Source of the DNA: Ruminococcus sp.
GTDB lineage: Bacteria > Bacillota_A > Clostridia > Oscillospirales > Ruminococcaceae
DNA length: 59,093 nucleotides
Assembly: GCF_024684275.1 (NCBI RefSeq)
Contig: NZ_JAIKXF010000022.1
Location: 1 to 59,093, forward strand
Direction: 5' to 3'
Part shown: one piece after another, positions 30,037-38,583 of the stretch
Layout: each line of letters starts with the position of its first letter
How positions within the stretch are numbered: the stretch's first letter is position 1
Notes under the pieces: model-generated
Told to the model about the DNA's origin: nothing
Databases searched by the model: none
The model's input: the letters and a program-made list of their open reading frames with translations, nothing else
Position numbers and translations under genes: made by a program

Positions 30037-31952
30037 TGAAGACATCAAAAATACTGGCTGCACTCGTTTCAGCAGCAACATTAACAAATACAGCAGGAAT
30101 ATCTGCTTTTGCCGCAAACAGCGACACAGCTCTTACAAATGGTGAATATAACTATGTGGCACTTGGCGACAGTATCGCCGCAGGCTTCGGTCTCGCAGAC
30201 GGAAGCATTACAGAGGATCCTGCACTTATAATCACAGATAAGCTTCTTGCTGATCCTGTAAAGGGTGCGTATCCAGCAATTTTTACAGAATATATAGAAA
30301 AACTTGGTACGGAAAAGGGCTATAATGTCAAGGGTACAAACCTTGCTTCCACAGCTTATCGTGCTGAGGATATTGAAAAGACGATAAAGACTCCCGGATA
30401 TAAGGGTGAATTTGCTTCCGGCATACTTGAAGCGTATATTGGCGAGGGCGCAAGCGATGTGCTTACCCCTTACAATGATTACTACAATAAATACCTCTCT
30501 GAAGCTGATCTTGTCAGCATCCAGCTTGGAGGAAATGATATTATCATGAGCATCATTCCACAGATGGTCTATGGTGAAAATCCTATTCTCAAAGCCGCAG
30601 GTATGTCCCTTATGCTTACACTTTTCGGAACTGATACACAGACTGCTATCGGTGCAGGTCTGCAGGTCATCAACGAGAGCAAGGACAGCATTTCCTCTGA
30701 GGATTTCATCGAAGCCGCAAGCTTTATGTACAATGTAAGCGCTAAGGCTGATGAACTTGTTGACGAGTCAGCAAGCCACGTAAAGAGTGTTGTTGAAGCT
30801 GTTAAGGAGATCAACGGTGACGCTGACATAGCTCTTTTAGGTATGTTCAACCCATACCGTACAGCAGATAGCTCAGAGGAAATAGAGGAAGACATCTTCA
30901 AGGTTCTCGGAAAGATATACGCCGAGGCTGCAAATGCTGCCGCTGAGAGTGAGGACGAGCTTACAGCAAGCGGCAAACAGACTGTAGATTACATAAACAG
31001 CCTTAATGAAAAGGTAGACAAGATCACCGAGATCAAAGATATCATGAATAAGTACAACGATCAGTCTGAGCTTGAAGAGATATTGACAATGATCGAGGAA
31101 TACGATGACATCGCTGAGGTTCAGGAGCTTTCAGAGCTTATAACCGCCTCTGAGAACACTCCTGCAAAGGAAGAGCTTATGGCAGTTCTTCTTAAATACG
31201 ATGATATCAGCGAACTTCAGGCAGTTATTGATATTATCAGGAACTATGATGATCTTTCAGAACTTTCTGACCTTATGGGTGTCATGTCAAAGTACCGTAC
31301 AGCTAATCAGACAACAGCTGCAAATGCGATCGCAGCTGAGGTAGCTGCTCCTATGGCAATGCAGGTAGCCGGCAAAAATGTTGATCCACAGATGCGCCGT
31401 CTTAACGAGAAGCTTATTGAGATTGCAGCAGAAACAGGTGCTACCTATGTTGATGTTTACAACATTTCACCGGAAGATGACTTTGATCCTCATCCAAATG
31501 CAAATGGTCACAAAGAGATCGCTGATATTCTGTTCAATACAATGTCTGAAACTATCAATAAAAGAATGGTAGTTCCGGAGCCTGTTGAAGAGCCAGCTCC
31601 TGAAGAAACGCTTCCTGCTGAAGAGGTATCAAATTACAACTTCAGAGTTCTCGGAGATGTCAATGGCGATGATGAGGTAAATACAGATGACGCAATGCTC
31701 ATAATGTCTCACGTACTTGGTTATATACAGCTTTCAGACGCTGATCTCAGATATGCTGATATCAACGAAGACGGTGAAGTCGATTGGTACGACAGCTATG
31801 TACTTATGTTATTCACAAGTGATTACAATCCAAGATACAACTGGTACAACACCAATCTTTACACTATGGGATACTTTTATCCGACAAGACCTTACGGCAG
31901 AATGCACTCACCTTACGGAAGAATGCACGCTCCATACGGCAGAGTAAGATAA
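30036..31952 (+). CDS. Secreted SGNH esterase with dockerin and internal repeats
   Basis: 638 aa. A signal peptide (about 1-27) precedes an SGNH/GDSL hydrolase: GDSIAAGFG (block I Ser), GGND (block III) and DPHPNANGH (block V Asp/His). Between blocks III and V is an insertion (about 325-420) of four repeats of 17-25 aa with the core Y-(D/N)-D-x-(S/A)-E-(L/V). An acidic Pro/Glu linker leads to a dockerin (about 540-600; GDVNGDDEVNTDD and ADINEDGEVDWYD). The C terminus is a Tyr/Arg-rich tail with three PYGR units. GAGGAGG before the ATG at 30036 sets the start; an upstream in-frame extension overlaps the ANL gene. It likely removes acyl groups from plant polysaccharide at the cell surface. Confidence 0.88.
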   Translation: MKTSKILAALVSAATLTNTAGISAFAANSDTALTNGEYNYVALGDSIAAGFGLADGSITEDPALIITDKLLADPVKGAYPAIFTEYIEKLGTEKGYNVKGTNLASTAYRAEDIEKTIKTPGYKGEFASGILEAYIGEGASDVLTPYNDYYNKYLSEADLVSIQLGGNDIIMSIIPQMVYGENPILKAAGMSLMLTLFGTDTQTAIGAGLQVINESKDSISSEDFIEAASFMYNVSAKADELVDESASHVKSVVEAVKEINGDADIALLGMFNPYRTADSSEEIEEDIFKVLGKIYAEAANAAAESEDELTASGKQTVDYINSLNEKVDKITEIKDIMNKYNDQSELEEILTMIEEYDDIAEVQELSELITASENTPAKEELMAVLLKYDDISELQAVIDIIRNYDDLSELSDLMGVMSKYRTANQTTAANAIAAEVAAPMAMQVAGKNVDPQMRRLNEKLIEIAAETGATYVDVYNISPEDDFDPHPNANGHKEIADILFNTMSETINKRMVVPEPVEEPAPEETLPAEEVSNYNFRVLGDVNGDDEVNTDDAMLIMSHVLGYIQLSDADLRYADINEDGEVDWYDSYVLMLFTSDYNPRYNWYNTNLYTMGYFYPTRPYGRMHSPYGRMHAPYGRVR

Positions 31953-32012
31953 AAACGAATTATCGGGGCTTTATGCCACGATTTTGTTTACAGAATATTT
32001 TTTACCGCGATA

Positions 32013-32041
32013 TTGCTATTTATTGCTTTATATGCTATACT
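32013..32041 (+). promoter_or_regulatory. Promoter of the MFS efflux gene
   Basis: TTGCTA (32013-32018), a 17-base spacer and TATACT (32036-32041). It gives a leader of about 155 nt before the MFS start. Confidence 0.7.
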
Positions 32042-32080
32042 ATCAATACAGACAATTTAAATTTAACATGGGTGAATATT

Positions 32081-32119
32081 ATGAGAAGATGCATTGATGA
32101 AGCTCCATGCAAGGTTTGA
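32081..32119 (+). CDS. Leader peptide upstream of the MFS gene
   Basis: 12 codons, MRRCIDEAPCKV. GGTGA lies five bases before its ATG, a usable ribosome-binding site. Its codons 8-11 form one arm of the hairpin at 32103-32134, so a translating or stalled ribosome would change the leader fold. Confidence 0.45.
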   Translation: MRRCIDEAPCKV

Positions 32120-32200
32120 GGGAACTGCATGGAGAATAACTGAATAATCCCCTCGGACTTTGCATTTCTGACGATAAATAATATCAAAAGGAGCAAAGTC
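32103..32200 (+). promoter_or_regulatory. Structured leader (attenuator-like) of the MFS gene
   Basis: Stem 1: CTCCATGCA (32103-32111) with TGCATGGAG (32126-32134). Stem 2: GACTTTGC (32156-32163) with GCAAAGTC (32193-32200), which closes right after the ribosome-binding site AGGAG. GAGGG (32118-32122) and CCCTC (32150-32154) offer a competing pairing. Together with the small ORF this resembles ribosome-mediated control of antibiotic-resistance genes. Confidence 0.5.
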
Positions 32201-32202
32201 AA

Positions 32203-33480
32203 ATGAAAACTTCAATAAAACAGCTCAAAAGCTACCTTTTACTTTGGGGAACACAGTCACTTTCTGCGCTGGGCAGTTCAATGACTGCCTATGCACTTGG
32301 GCTGTGGCTGTACAAAAACACAGGTTCAGCACTAAAAACAGCTCTGCTGACTGTATGTTCATATGCGCCATATGTGGCAATGAGTATTTTTGCAGGCGCA
32401 CTCAGCGATAAATGGAACAAAAAGCGAACTATGCTCATCTGTGACCTCTTTGCGGCATTCACAACCGCAGCAGCCTTTTTTCTTGTCAAGACAAATTCTC
32501 TTGCACCGTGGCACCTTTATATACTGAATTCTCTTAACGGTCTAATGAATACAGTACAGCAGCCTGCAAGCGAGGTGGCAGCAACTCAGCTCATACCAAA
32601 GAAATACTATCAGAAAACAGGAGCTCTTCGCTCGCTTTCCCAATCCATGAATACCATACTGACGCCGGTATTTGCAACAATGCTCTTTGCATTCGGCGGT
32701 ATATCAGCAGTTATGACTGTTGATCTTATCACATTTTCGTCAGCCTTCATTGTATTGCTGATGTTTATAAGTATACCTGAACCCGAACATAACAAAAAAG
32801 ATAATTTATCAGTAATTTCTTCTGCAAAGGAAGGTCTTTCATGGCTCAAAGCCAATCCGATGATTCTGAAACTGATATTCTTTCTTGCCGGCATAAACCT
32901 TATAGCCTCGGCTTATAATGCAGCGCTGTCCCCTATGATACTTTCTAAGTCTAATGGCGGTGATGGTGTACTCGGCACAGTCAATTTCTGTGTCGGAGCA
33001 GCAACATTTGCCGGAACATTCATAGCTTCGGCCACACCTCCGCCGAAAAGCCGCATAAAAGCGATCTGTCTTTCTCTTTTCTGTTCAATGAGCACGGAAA
33101 ATTTTCTGCTTGCTTTCAGTGATTCACCCATAGTTTGGTGTTTGGCAGCTGTTCTTGGCTGGCTGTTCATACCATATATGGGCGCAAATCTGGACGTGGT
33201 ATTCAGAAGCACTATACCTGCTGATATGCAGGGCAGAGTTTATTCATGCCGAAATACTCTGCAATTCTTCACTATCCCCGTTGGATACCTTTCAGGAGGA
33301 TTGCTTATAGATACTGTCTTTGAACCGTTAATGTCGGGACAAATCGCTGATAACATACTTGTTTCACTATTCGGAAGCGGCAAGGGGGCCGGAGCAGCCA
33401 TGCTCTTTGCTATACTTGGAGTGTCGGGAGTTGCTGTTTGTGTTATATTCAGTCTGCTTCTGTCAAAGGAAAAGAAATAA
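32203..33480 (+). CDS. MFS efflux transporter (MefA/MFS_3-like)
   Basis: 425 aa with about 12 membrane helices. The conserved loop between helices 2 and 3 reads GALSDKWNKKRTMLICD, and the start (LLLWGTQSLSALGSSMTAYAL) resembles macrolide-efflux MFS proteins. It would expel a small molecule using the ion gradient; the drug cannot be inferred. AGGAG ten bases before the ATG is partly enclosed by a stem. It is monocistronic, with its own promoter and terminator. Confidence 0.85.
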   Translation: MKTSIKQLKSYLLLWGTQSLSALGSSMTAYALGLWLYKNTGSALKTALLTVCSYAPYVAMSIFAGALSDKWNKKRTMLICDLFAAFTTAAAFFLVKTNSLAPWHLYILNSLNGLMNTVQQPASEVAATQLIPKKYYQKTGALRSLSQSMNTILTPVFATMLFAFGGISAVMTVDLITFSSAFIVLLMFISIPEPEHNKKDNLSVISSAKEGLSWLKANPMILKLIFFLAGINLIASAYNAALSPMILSKSNGGDGVLGTVNFCVGAATFAGTFIASATPPPKSRIKAICLSLFCSMSTENFLLAFSDSPIVWCLAAVLGWLFIPYMGANLDVVFRSTIPADMQGRVYSCRNTLQFFTIPVGYLSGGLLIDTVFEPLMSGQIADNILVSLFGSGKGAGAAMLFAILGVSGVAVCVIFSLLLSKEKK

Positions 33481-33514
33481 AAAACTCTCCAAGATCCAGA
33501 TCAATACTTAACAA

Positions 33515-33549
33515 AAAACAGGCTCACTTTAAATCAGTGAGCCTGTTTT
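33515..33549. terminator. Terminator after the MFS gene
   Basis: AAAACAGGCTCACT pairs with AGTGAGCCTGTTTT (loop of seven). Both strands have short T-runs, so it may also serve the converging GGDEF gene. Confidence 0.88.
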
Positions 33550-33611
33550 GGTATCATTTTATGATCACAGTTTTAACTTTATGTCTATATTAACATTTTC
33601 TTTTTTTACAA

Positions 33612-35042
33612 TTATTCTGTTCCGCGGCGCTTGTCTATTATACCACGTTTTTTCTCGGGGTGAAGCTCATAATACTGCTTTTTATCAACGTACATAAGCT
33701 CATCTGCGTTATGAAGTGCAAGACGAACATTTTTTACATCACTGTCATAAGCAGCACCTATGGCAAATACCACATTTCCGTATTTTTCAGATGCCCTGCG
33801 AAGTTTAACCTCTTTCTCGTGCAATTCTTCCTCTGTGACATCAGTCAGGATAACAACGAATTCATCGCCGCCTGCACGGAATATCTCATGTATTGCAAAG
33901 ACATCACGCAGAGCATTGGCTGCATTTTTCAGCAGCTGATCTCCTGCAATATGTCCTTCACCGTCATTGACAGCTTTCAGACCATTCAGATCAGCAAACA
34001 GGACACCTACAGACTTTTCTGATGAGCTCTTAGCAAGTGCGTCAACATAATTATTCATCTCATTACGATTCATAACTCCTGTAAGCATATCTGTCGAGCT
34101 AAGAACATGAAGCTTGTCAATTAGGCGATAGCTGTATAGCTCCGAAGCCAGAATAAACGTGGTCAGTTCAAGAGTTTCCTTAATGATATCAGCTGATTCC
34201 ATACTAAAGTTGATTGCCCAGATATAGCCCAAGAGCTCATTTTTAAATTCAAGCGGAAACAGAACGATGGTCCTGCCGCCTGCTTCTGTGATAGACTTGT
34301 GCCATATAGGATTACGTTCTCTGACTATTTCCATATCGTGCTCATTTTTAACGATAATACAGTTGCTTCCTGAGATGGTATCCTTCCATGAATCCGCTAT
34401 ATCATAGAATCCATCATCTATATAATGTTCCATTGGCAAAAGCTTTGAACCAGCCGAAAAAGCTTCGCAGAGAACTGAACATTTTCGATTTTCGGTATCC
34501 ATGAGAAGAATACAACAGTGTTCTGAATCGCATAGATCACGAAGATCATTACAGATCGAAGCCATAGTTTCTTTGAAATCATCAGGGCTTCGCAGCTTGA
34601 TACAGGTCTCAAGTACAGCTGAGGCTATATCGGGAGATATAGTGGATAATCTTTTAGCATCGGGCTTGAAGTTTACTTCCATGATGTAAACACAGTAGCA
34701 GATATTGCCATCTTCGTAAACAAGCGGAAGGAATGTCATATTGAACCAGACATCAAACCTTGCCGGATGTGCATAGGCGTGAATGCATTTTTTGTTTATA
34801 GCTGCATTATAGCAGGCGTCTTCAAAATTCATATCACGTGTCAGATAGTTCGTGTATTCACTGTTAGGAATGAATTTCTTTGTAAGCATAGTAAGGTTGT
34901 CAGCAGGTCGTTCGATACTGTCTATGTAAGGCTTATTCCCTGTAACAATACGTAATTTCCCGTAGTTTCCGTTTTCAAGCTTCTCAACAGAAACAACACA
35001 GGCTGCCGCAGGAACGCTATCAACAAATAATTGAAAATCCAT
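33612..35042 (-). CDS. Diguanylate cyclase with PAS-like and GAF-like sensor regions
   Basis: 476 aa, no membrane segment. A PAS-like region (about 1-130) and a GAF-like region (about 145-300) precede a GGDEF domain (about 310-470). The active-site loop is AGGDEF, and FADLNGLKAVND holds the metal-binding Asp, so it should make cyclic di-GMP. No RxxD inhibitory site lies at the usual place before the loop, so product inhibition is unlikely. The signal is unknown. GGGGGAG precedes the ATG. Confidence 0.9.
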   Translation of the reverse strand: MDFQLFVDSVPAAACVVSVEKLENGNYGKLRIVTGNKPYIDSIERPADNLTMLTKKFIPNSEYTNYLTRDMNFEDACYNAAINKKCIHAYAHPARFDVWFNMTFLPLVYEDGNICYCVYIMEVNFKPDAKRLSTISPDIASAVLETCIKLRSPDDFKETMASICNDLRDLCDSEHCCILLMDTENRKCSVLCEAFSAGSKLLPMEHYIDDGFYDIADSWKDTISGSNCIIVKNEHDMEIVRERNPIWHKSITEAGGRTIVLFPLEFKNELLGYIWAINFSMESADIIKETLELTTFILASELYSYRLIDKLHVLSSTDMLTGVMNRNEMNNYVDALAKSSSEKSVGVLFADLNGLKAVNDGEGHIAGDQLLKNAANALRDVFAIHEIFRAGGDEFVVILTDVTEEELHEKEVKLRRASEKYGNVVFAIGAAYDSDVKNVRLALHNADELMYVDKKQYYELHPEKKRGIIDKRRGTE

Positions 35043-35250
35043 AAAAGCTCCCCCTTTTTATATAAATCGGATAAAACAATTTGTATAATATTTAATTTTT
35101 AGTGCCTTATATTTATTGATAAAAGCTTTTTCTTATTTAATTCTAACATTCTATACATGATTCTTCAATAATTTTTTATTAACAATATAATACACGCAGC
35201 ATTTTTGTCGCTTTCTACAAATAAAAGCCATTTTTATTGTTGATAATAAC

Positions 35251-35294
35251 AAAAACCTGTATTAAGTGTTTTTCTTCACTAAATACAGGTTTTT
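35251..35294. terminator. Terminator after the btuD-like gene
   Basis: AAAAACCTGTATT and AATACAGGTTTTT enclose an inner AGTG/CACT pair, with T-runs on both strands. It ends the cobalamin uptake operon. Confidence 0.82.
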
Positions 35295-35320
35295 AATATG
35301 TTTTCCATATTATGTCATGC

Positions 35321-36430
35321 TTAAATATTATCCGGCATTTTTAGTATACCCATAATTTCTGCCTTTTCAAGCAGCTTTTTATTTCCGCTATTCATTGTGC
35401 CGAAACTTTCGGTACAGCATATGACTTCACTGCATTTCTCCATAACCGACATGGCTTTATGTACACTTTCATCGTTTATGGGCTCAAATGCTTTTTCTGA
35501 GATAAGCTCCGCCGCAAGACTTTTTGCAGTACTGTATTCCACATCATTTTCATGGATAACTCCAGCAGCAAATGGTATGCCTTGCCGCTGTAAGCGGCGA
35601 TATATGGAGATACCGCTTCCTCCTCCGCCGATGACAAATATCTGAGGCTCACCCTCGATGCGCTGAGCCTCCGCAGTACCGAACAGATTATCAAAAGTGC
35701 CGCAGCTTATATCATACAACTCACTTATATAGCTTCCGCCGAAAATTTCTTCGGGAGTGCCTATCCTATCGGCTTTACCGTTAGAAATGCAGAGTATCTT
35801 ATCAGAGAAGCGCTGTGCGAGATCAAGCTCGTGGAGCGTTTGAACAACAGCTATATCTTTGCTTCGTACAAGTTCCTTGAGTATGCCAAGAAGCCTAAGC
35901 TTGTTATTGATGTCAAGGAATGAAGTAGGCTCGTCAAGGATAAGTATCTGCGGCTGCTGAGCAATAGCACGTGCAAGCATGACTATCTGCCGCTGACCGT
36001 CGCTGATACGGCGTATATCAGTATCGGCGAGGTAGGTCACCCCTGTCAATTCCATAGCCTCATGGACAATTTTCCTGTCATTTGCTGAAAGAATACCAAG
36101 TCTGCCTGTGTATGGATACCGACCGGTTGAAACCATGTCCTCACAGGTCATTTTTTCAGCAGTTATCCTGTCAGTGAAGCATACAGACAGACTCTTTGCT
36201 ATATCATTAAGGCTCATGGAAATGATGTTAGTATCATTTATTCGTACAGCTCCGCCAAGCAGCGGCAGCTGTGAGGCGATAGTCCTCAGCACAGTGGATT
36301 TGCCTGCTCCGTTTTTCCCAATAATAGTAAATATCTCTCCCGAGTGTATTTCAAAGTCAAGTCTGTCAACTATTACTTTTCTTCCATAGCCCACAGAAAG
36401 TCCTTTAGCAGTAAGTACCGTTTCCTTCAT
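35321..36430 (-). CDS. btuD: Cobalamin/iron-complex ABC ATPase with extra C-terminal domain
   Basis: 369 aa. The ATPase part (about 1-255) has Walker A GKNGAGKST, signature ISDGQRQ and Walker B ILILDEPTSFLD, and fits the FecE/BtuD type. About 100 extra residues follow, starting with a glycine loop FVIGGGGSGISIYRRL and continuing with IPFAAGVIHENDVEYSTA. This second domain looks like a Rossmann-type fold and is not part of E. coli BtuD. The gene overlaps the permease by 4 bp (ATGA). Cobalamin as substrate is inferred from the riboswitch upstream. Confidence 0.85.
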   Translation of the reverse strand: MKETVLTAKGLSVGYGRKVIVDRLDFEIHSGEIFTIIGKNGAGKSTVLRTIASQLPLLGGAVRINDTNIISMSLNDIAKSLSVCFTDRITAEKMTCEDMVSTGRYPYTGRLGILSANDRKIVHEAMELTGVTYLADTDIRRISDGQRQIVMLARAIAQQPQILILDEPTSFLDINNKLRLLGILKELVRSKDIAVVQTLHELDLAQRFSDKILCISNGKADRIGTPEEIFGGSYISELYDISCGTFDNLFGTAEAQRIEGEPQIFVIGGGGSGISIYRRLQRQGIPFAAGVIHENDVEYSTAKSLAAELISEKAFEPINDESVHKAMSVMEKCSEVICCTESFGTMNSGNKKLLEKAEIMGILKMPDNI

Positions 36431-37449
36431 ACTGCACCTCTTTTCTGACTGCGGCGGCTCAGCATTGCAGCAATGACGATGGGGGCGCCAAAAACTGCTG
36501 TGATAGTACTTATACTCAGCTCCACAGGAGCAAAAAGCATTCGTGCAATGAGGTCACATATCAGACAAAAAACTGCTCCGCCCATAAATGATGCAGGAAT
36601 AACTATGATAGGCTTTGCAGTCCCGAAAGACGTCTTTATAAGGTGAGGGACTGCTATCCCCACAAATGAAACAGGTCCTGCAAAAGCTGTTACACAGGCT
36701 GAAAGAATGCTTGAAAGAAATATCAGCGCAAGTCTGAAAAGCTTAATGTCAACGCCCATGTTTTTAGCGTAGCTTTCACCAAGCTGATAGGCACTCATAG
36801 GCTTTGAAAGAAAAAATGCCGCCGTAAAAGTCACCAGCACTATAACTGCCATGACCTTTACGTTATCCATATTTATGCCCGAAAAGCTTCCCATTGACCA
36901 GTTGTGAAGATTGACTATATTGGCGTCATCTGCAAAGGTAACAGCAAGCTCTGTGACCGCTGAGCATATGTAGCCTATCATCACACCTGCGATAATAAGC
37001 TGAGCCATGTTCCTGACCTTGCCTGACAGGAGCAGTATTGCCCCCATCGACAAAAGCGAGCCAATAAATGCTGCTCCGACCATTGAGGCTGAATTAAGCA
37101 TTATTCCGTTCTGCATAGCAAACATCATAGCAATAGCAACAGTAAGCTTTGCTCCCGATGAAACTCCCAATATGTAAGGACCTGCAATAGGGTTGTTGAA
37201 GAAGCTTTGCAGTAAAAACCCCGATACAGAAAGAGCTCCGCCCAGTATTGCCGCTGAAGCAGCTCTCGGGAGGCGTATCTCTGCAACTATTGTATGAGCG
37301 GGGGAATCGTCCTCTGAAAGTGCTGAAAAGACCTCTGAGAACGACAGATCAGTAGTACCGCTTACAAGCTCAAGAATGAAGAAAAATGCTGTCAGCAGCA
37401 GAAGTACAGCAAAGCCTGCCGTCCAGCGAATAACTCTTTTTTTATTCAT
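36427..37449 (-). CDS. btuC: FecCD/BtuC-type ABC permease
   Basis: 340 aa with nine or ten membrane helices, the family length. LPRAASAAILGGALSVSGFL and LGVSSGAKL in the first half and GPVSFVGIAVPHLIK near 265 are signatures of this permease family. It forms a dimer that passes the corrinoid or iron chelate to the cytoplasm. It lies 9 bp after the binding-protein gene. Confidence 0.92.
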   Translation of the reverse strand: MNKKRVIRWTAGFAVLLLLTAFFFILELVSGTTDLSFSEVFSALSEDDSPAHTIVAEIRLPRAASAAILGGALSVSGFLLQSFFNNPIAGPYILGVSSGAKLTVAIAMMFAMQNGIMLNSASMVGAAFIGSLLSMGAILLLSGKVRNMAQLIIAGVMIGYICSAVTELAVTFADDANIVNLHNWSMGSFSGINMDNVKVMAVIVLVTFTAAFFLSKPMSAYQLGESYAKNMGVDIKLFRLALIFLSSILSACVTAFAGPVSFVGIAVPHLIKTSFGTAKPIIVIPASFMGGAVFCLICDLIARMLFAPVELSISTITAVFGAPIVIAAMLSRRSQKRGAV

Positions 37450-37458
37450 TATTTCACC

Positions 37459-38583
37459 TCATTCAAGTCTGTGAAGAAAGGTTAGTTCGTTGTTTGTTGG
37501 TTCACCTGTGAAAACTTTATTAAGGTCGATCATCATGTCAGCCGCACCTGTGGACTGTTGAAACATATTCTGTCCCGTACACCATACATTTCCGTTTTTT
37601 ACAGCCTTGAAATCAGCAAGAACGCTGCTTTTTTCAATAAGCTGGTCAATGCTCTCAAGCTCGCCGTCAATTGTGCTGTTGTAGATGAGTATATCCGCGT
37701 CGTGTGCAATATCATAAAATGTCTCAGTCTGGATATTCATGGTTGACAGGGCGTTTTCGTCTGTATCAAGGTCGTCGGCTGTGAAGATATAACGTCCTCC
37801 TGCAAGGTCTATCATCTTGGATACATAGTCACCGGGCTTACGTATGCTGACATATCCGCTGGAGGTGATATAGAAGAAAGCGGCTGTCCTGCGCTCAGAC
37901 TCGGGAATATCATTCACAGAAAGCTCCTCAAAAGCCTTTGTTTTCTCGGTGAAGAGCTGCTCCGCGGCAATGTAGTTTCCTGTGATAAGTCCGTAAAGCT
38001 TTATCCATTCCATGCGTCCGAGCGGATGCTTCTCATAGCTTGAACGTTCCACAAGCACGGGTATATCAAAGGATTCAAGCTGCTCTTTTACCTCGGGAGT
38101 ATGGTATATCATAGTTGACTCAATAGCAATACCGCAGTTGTCAGAAACAAGGCTTTCGTAGTCAGGCGAACTGTACTTCCCGATATATTTTATTTTCCCC
38201 GACTTCACTGCGTCACGGATATGAGGCAGACTCCAGCCGCTTTCGGCTGTTGAGATCATTTTTACTTCGTCAAGCTTGTCTATACCGTCAAAAAGGTCCA
38301 TAGCAGAGGAAGCTGCAACGTAGATATTTTCAACAGGCTGCTGTATCACTGTCATTCCCGAGGTATTGTCAGGTACAGCAGTCCCCTCCGGAACTATAAG
38401 AAATTTATCATCTCCGACAGTTACCACTGAACAGCCATTTTCACAGTAGTCAACGCTGAACTGCTCAGCGTATTTCAGTTCCATGCTCCCTGTAATATCA
38501 AGGTCGGCGGCTGCTGATTTCTTTGAACAGCCGCTGACGAACAGCAGAGCTGCTGCTGTCAGAAGCGATACATAACGTCTCAT
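37459..38583 (-). CDS. btuF: Substrate-binding lipoprotein, BtuF/FecB-like
   Basis: 374 aa. A lipoprotein signal with lipobox FVSGC anchors it outside the membrane. The rest has the two-lobe pattern of cluster A-II binding proteins, with VENIYVAASSAMDLFDGI early and DIAHDADILIYNS in the second lobe. It should deliver a corrinoid to the permease. It overlaps the upstream lipoprotein gene by 4 bp. Confidence 0.82.
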   Translation of the reverse strand: MRRYVSLLTAAALLFVSGCSKKSAAADLDITGSMELKYAEQFSVDYCENGCSVVTVGDDKFLIVPEGTAVPDNTSGMTVIQQPVENIYVAASSAMDLFDGIDKLDEVKMISTAESGWSLPHIRDAVKSGKIKYIGKYSSPDYESLVSDNCGIAIESTMIYHTPEVKEQLESFDIPVLVERSSYEKHPLGRMEWIKLYGLITGNYIAAEQLFTEKTKAFEELSVNDIPESERRTAAFFYITSSGYVSIRKPGDYVSKMIDLAGGRYIFTADDLDTDENALSTMNIQTETFYDIAHDADILIYNSTIDGELESIDQLIEKSSVLADFKAVKNGNVWCTGQNMFQQSTGAADMMIDLNKVFTGEPTNNELTFLHRLE

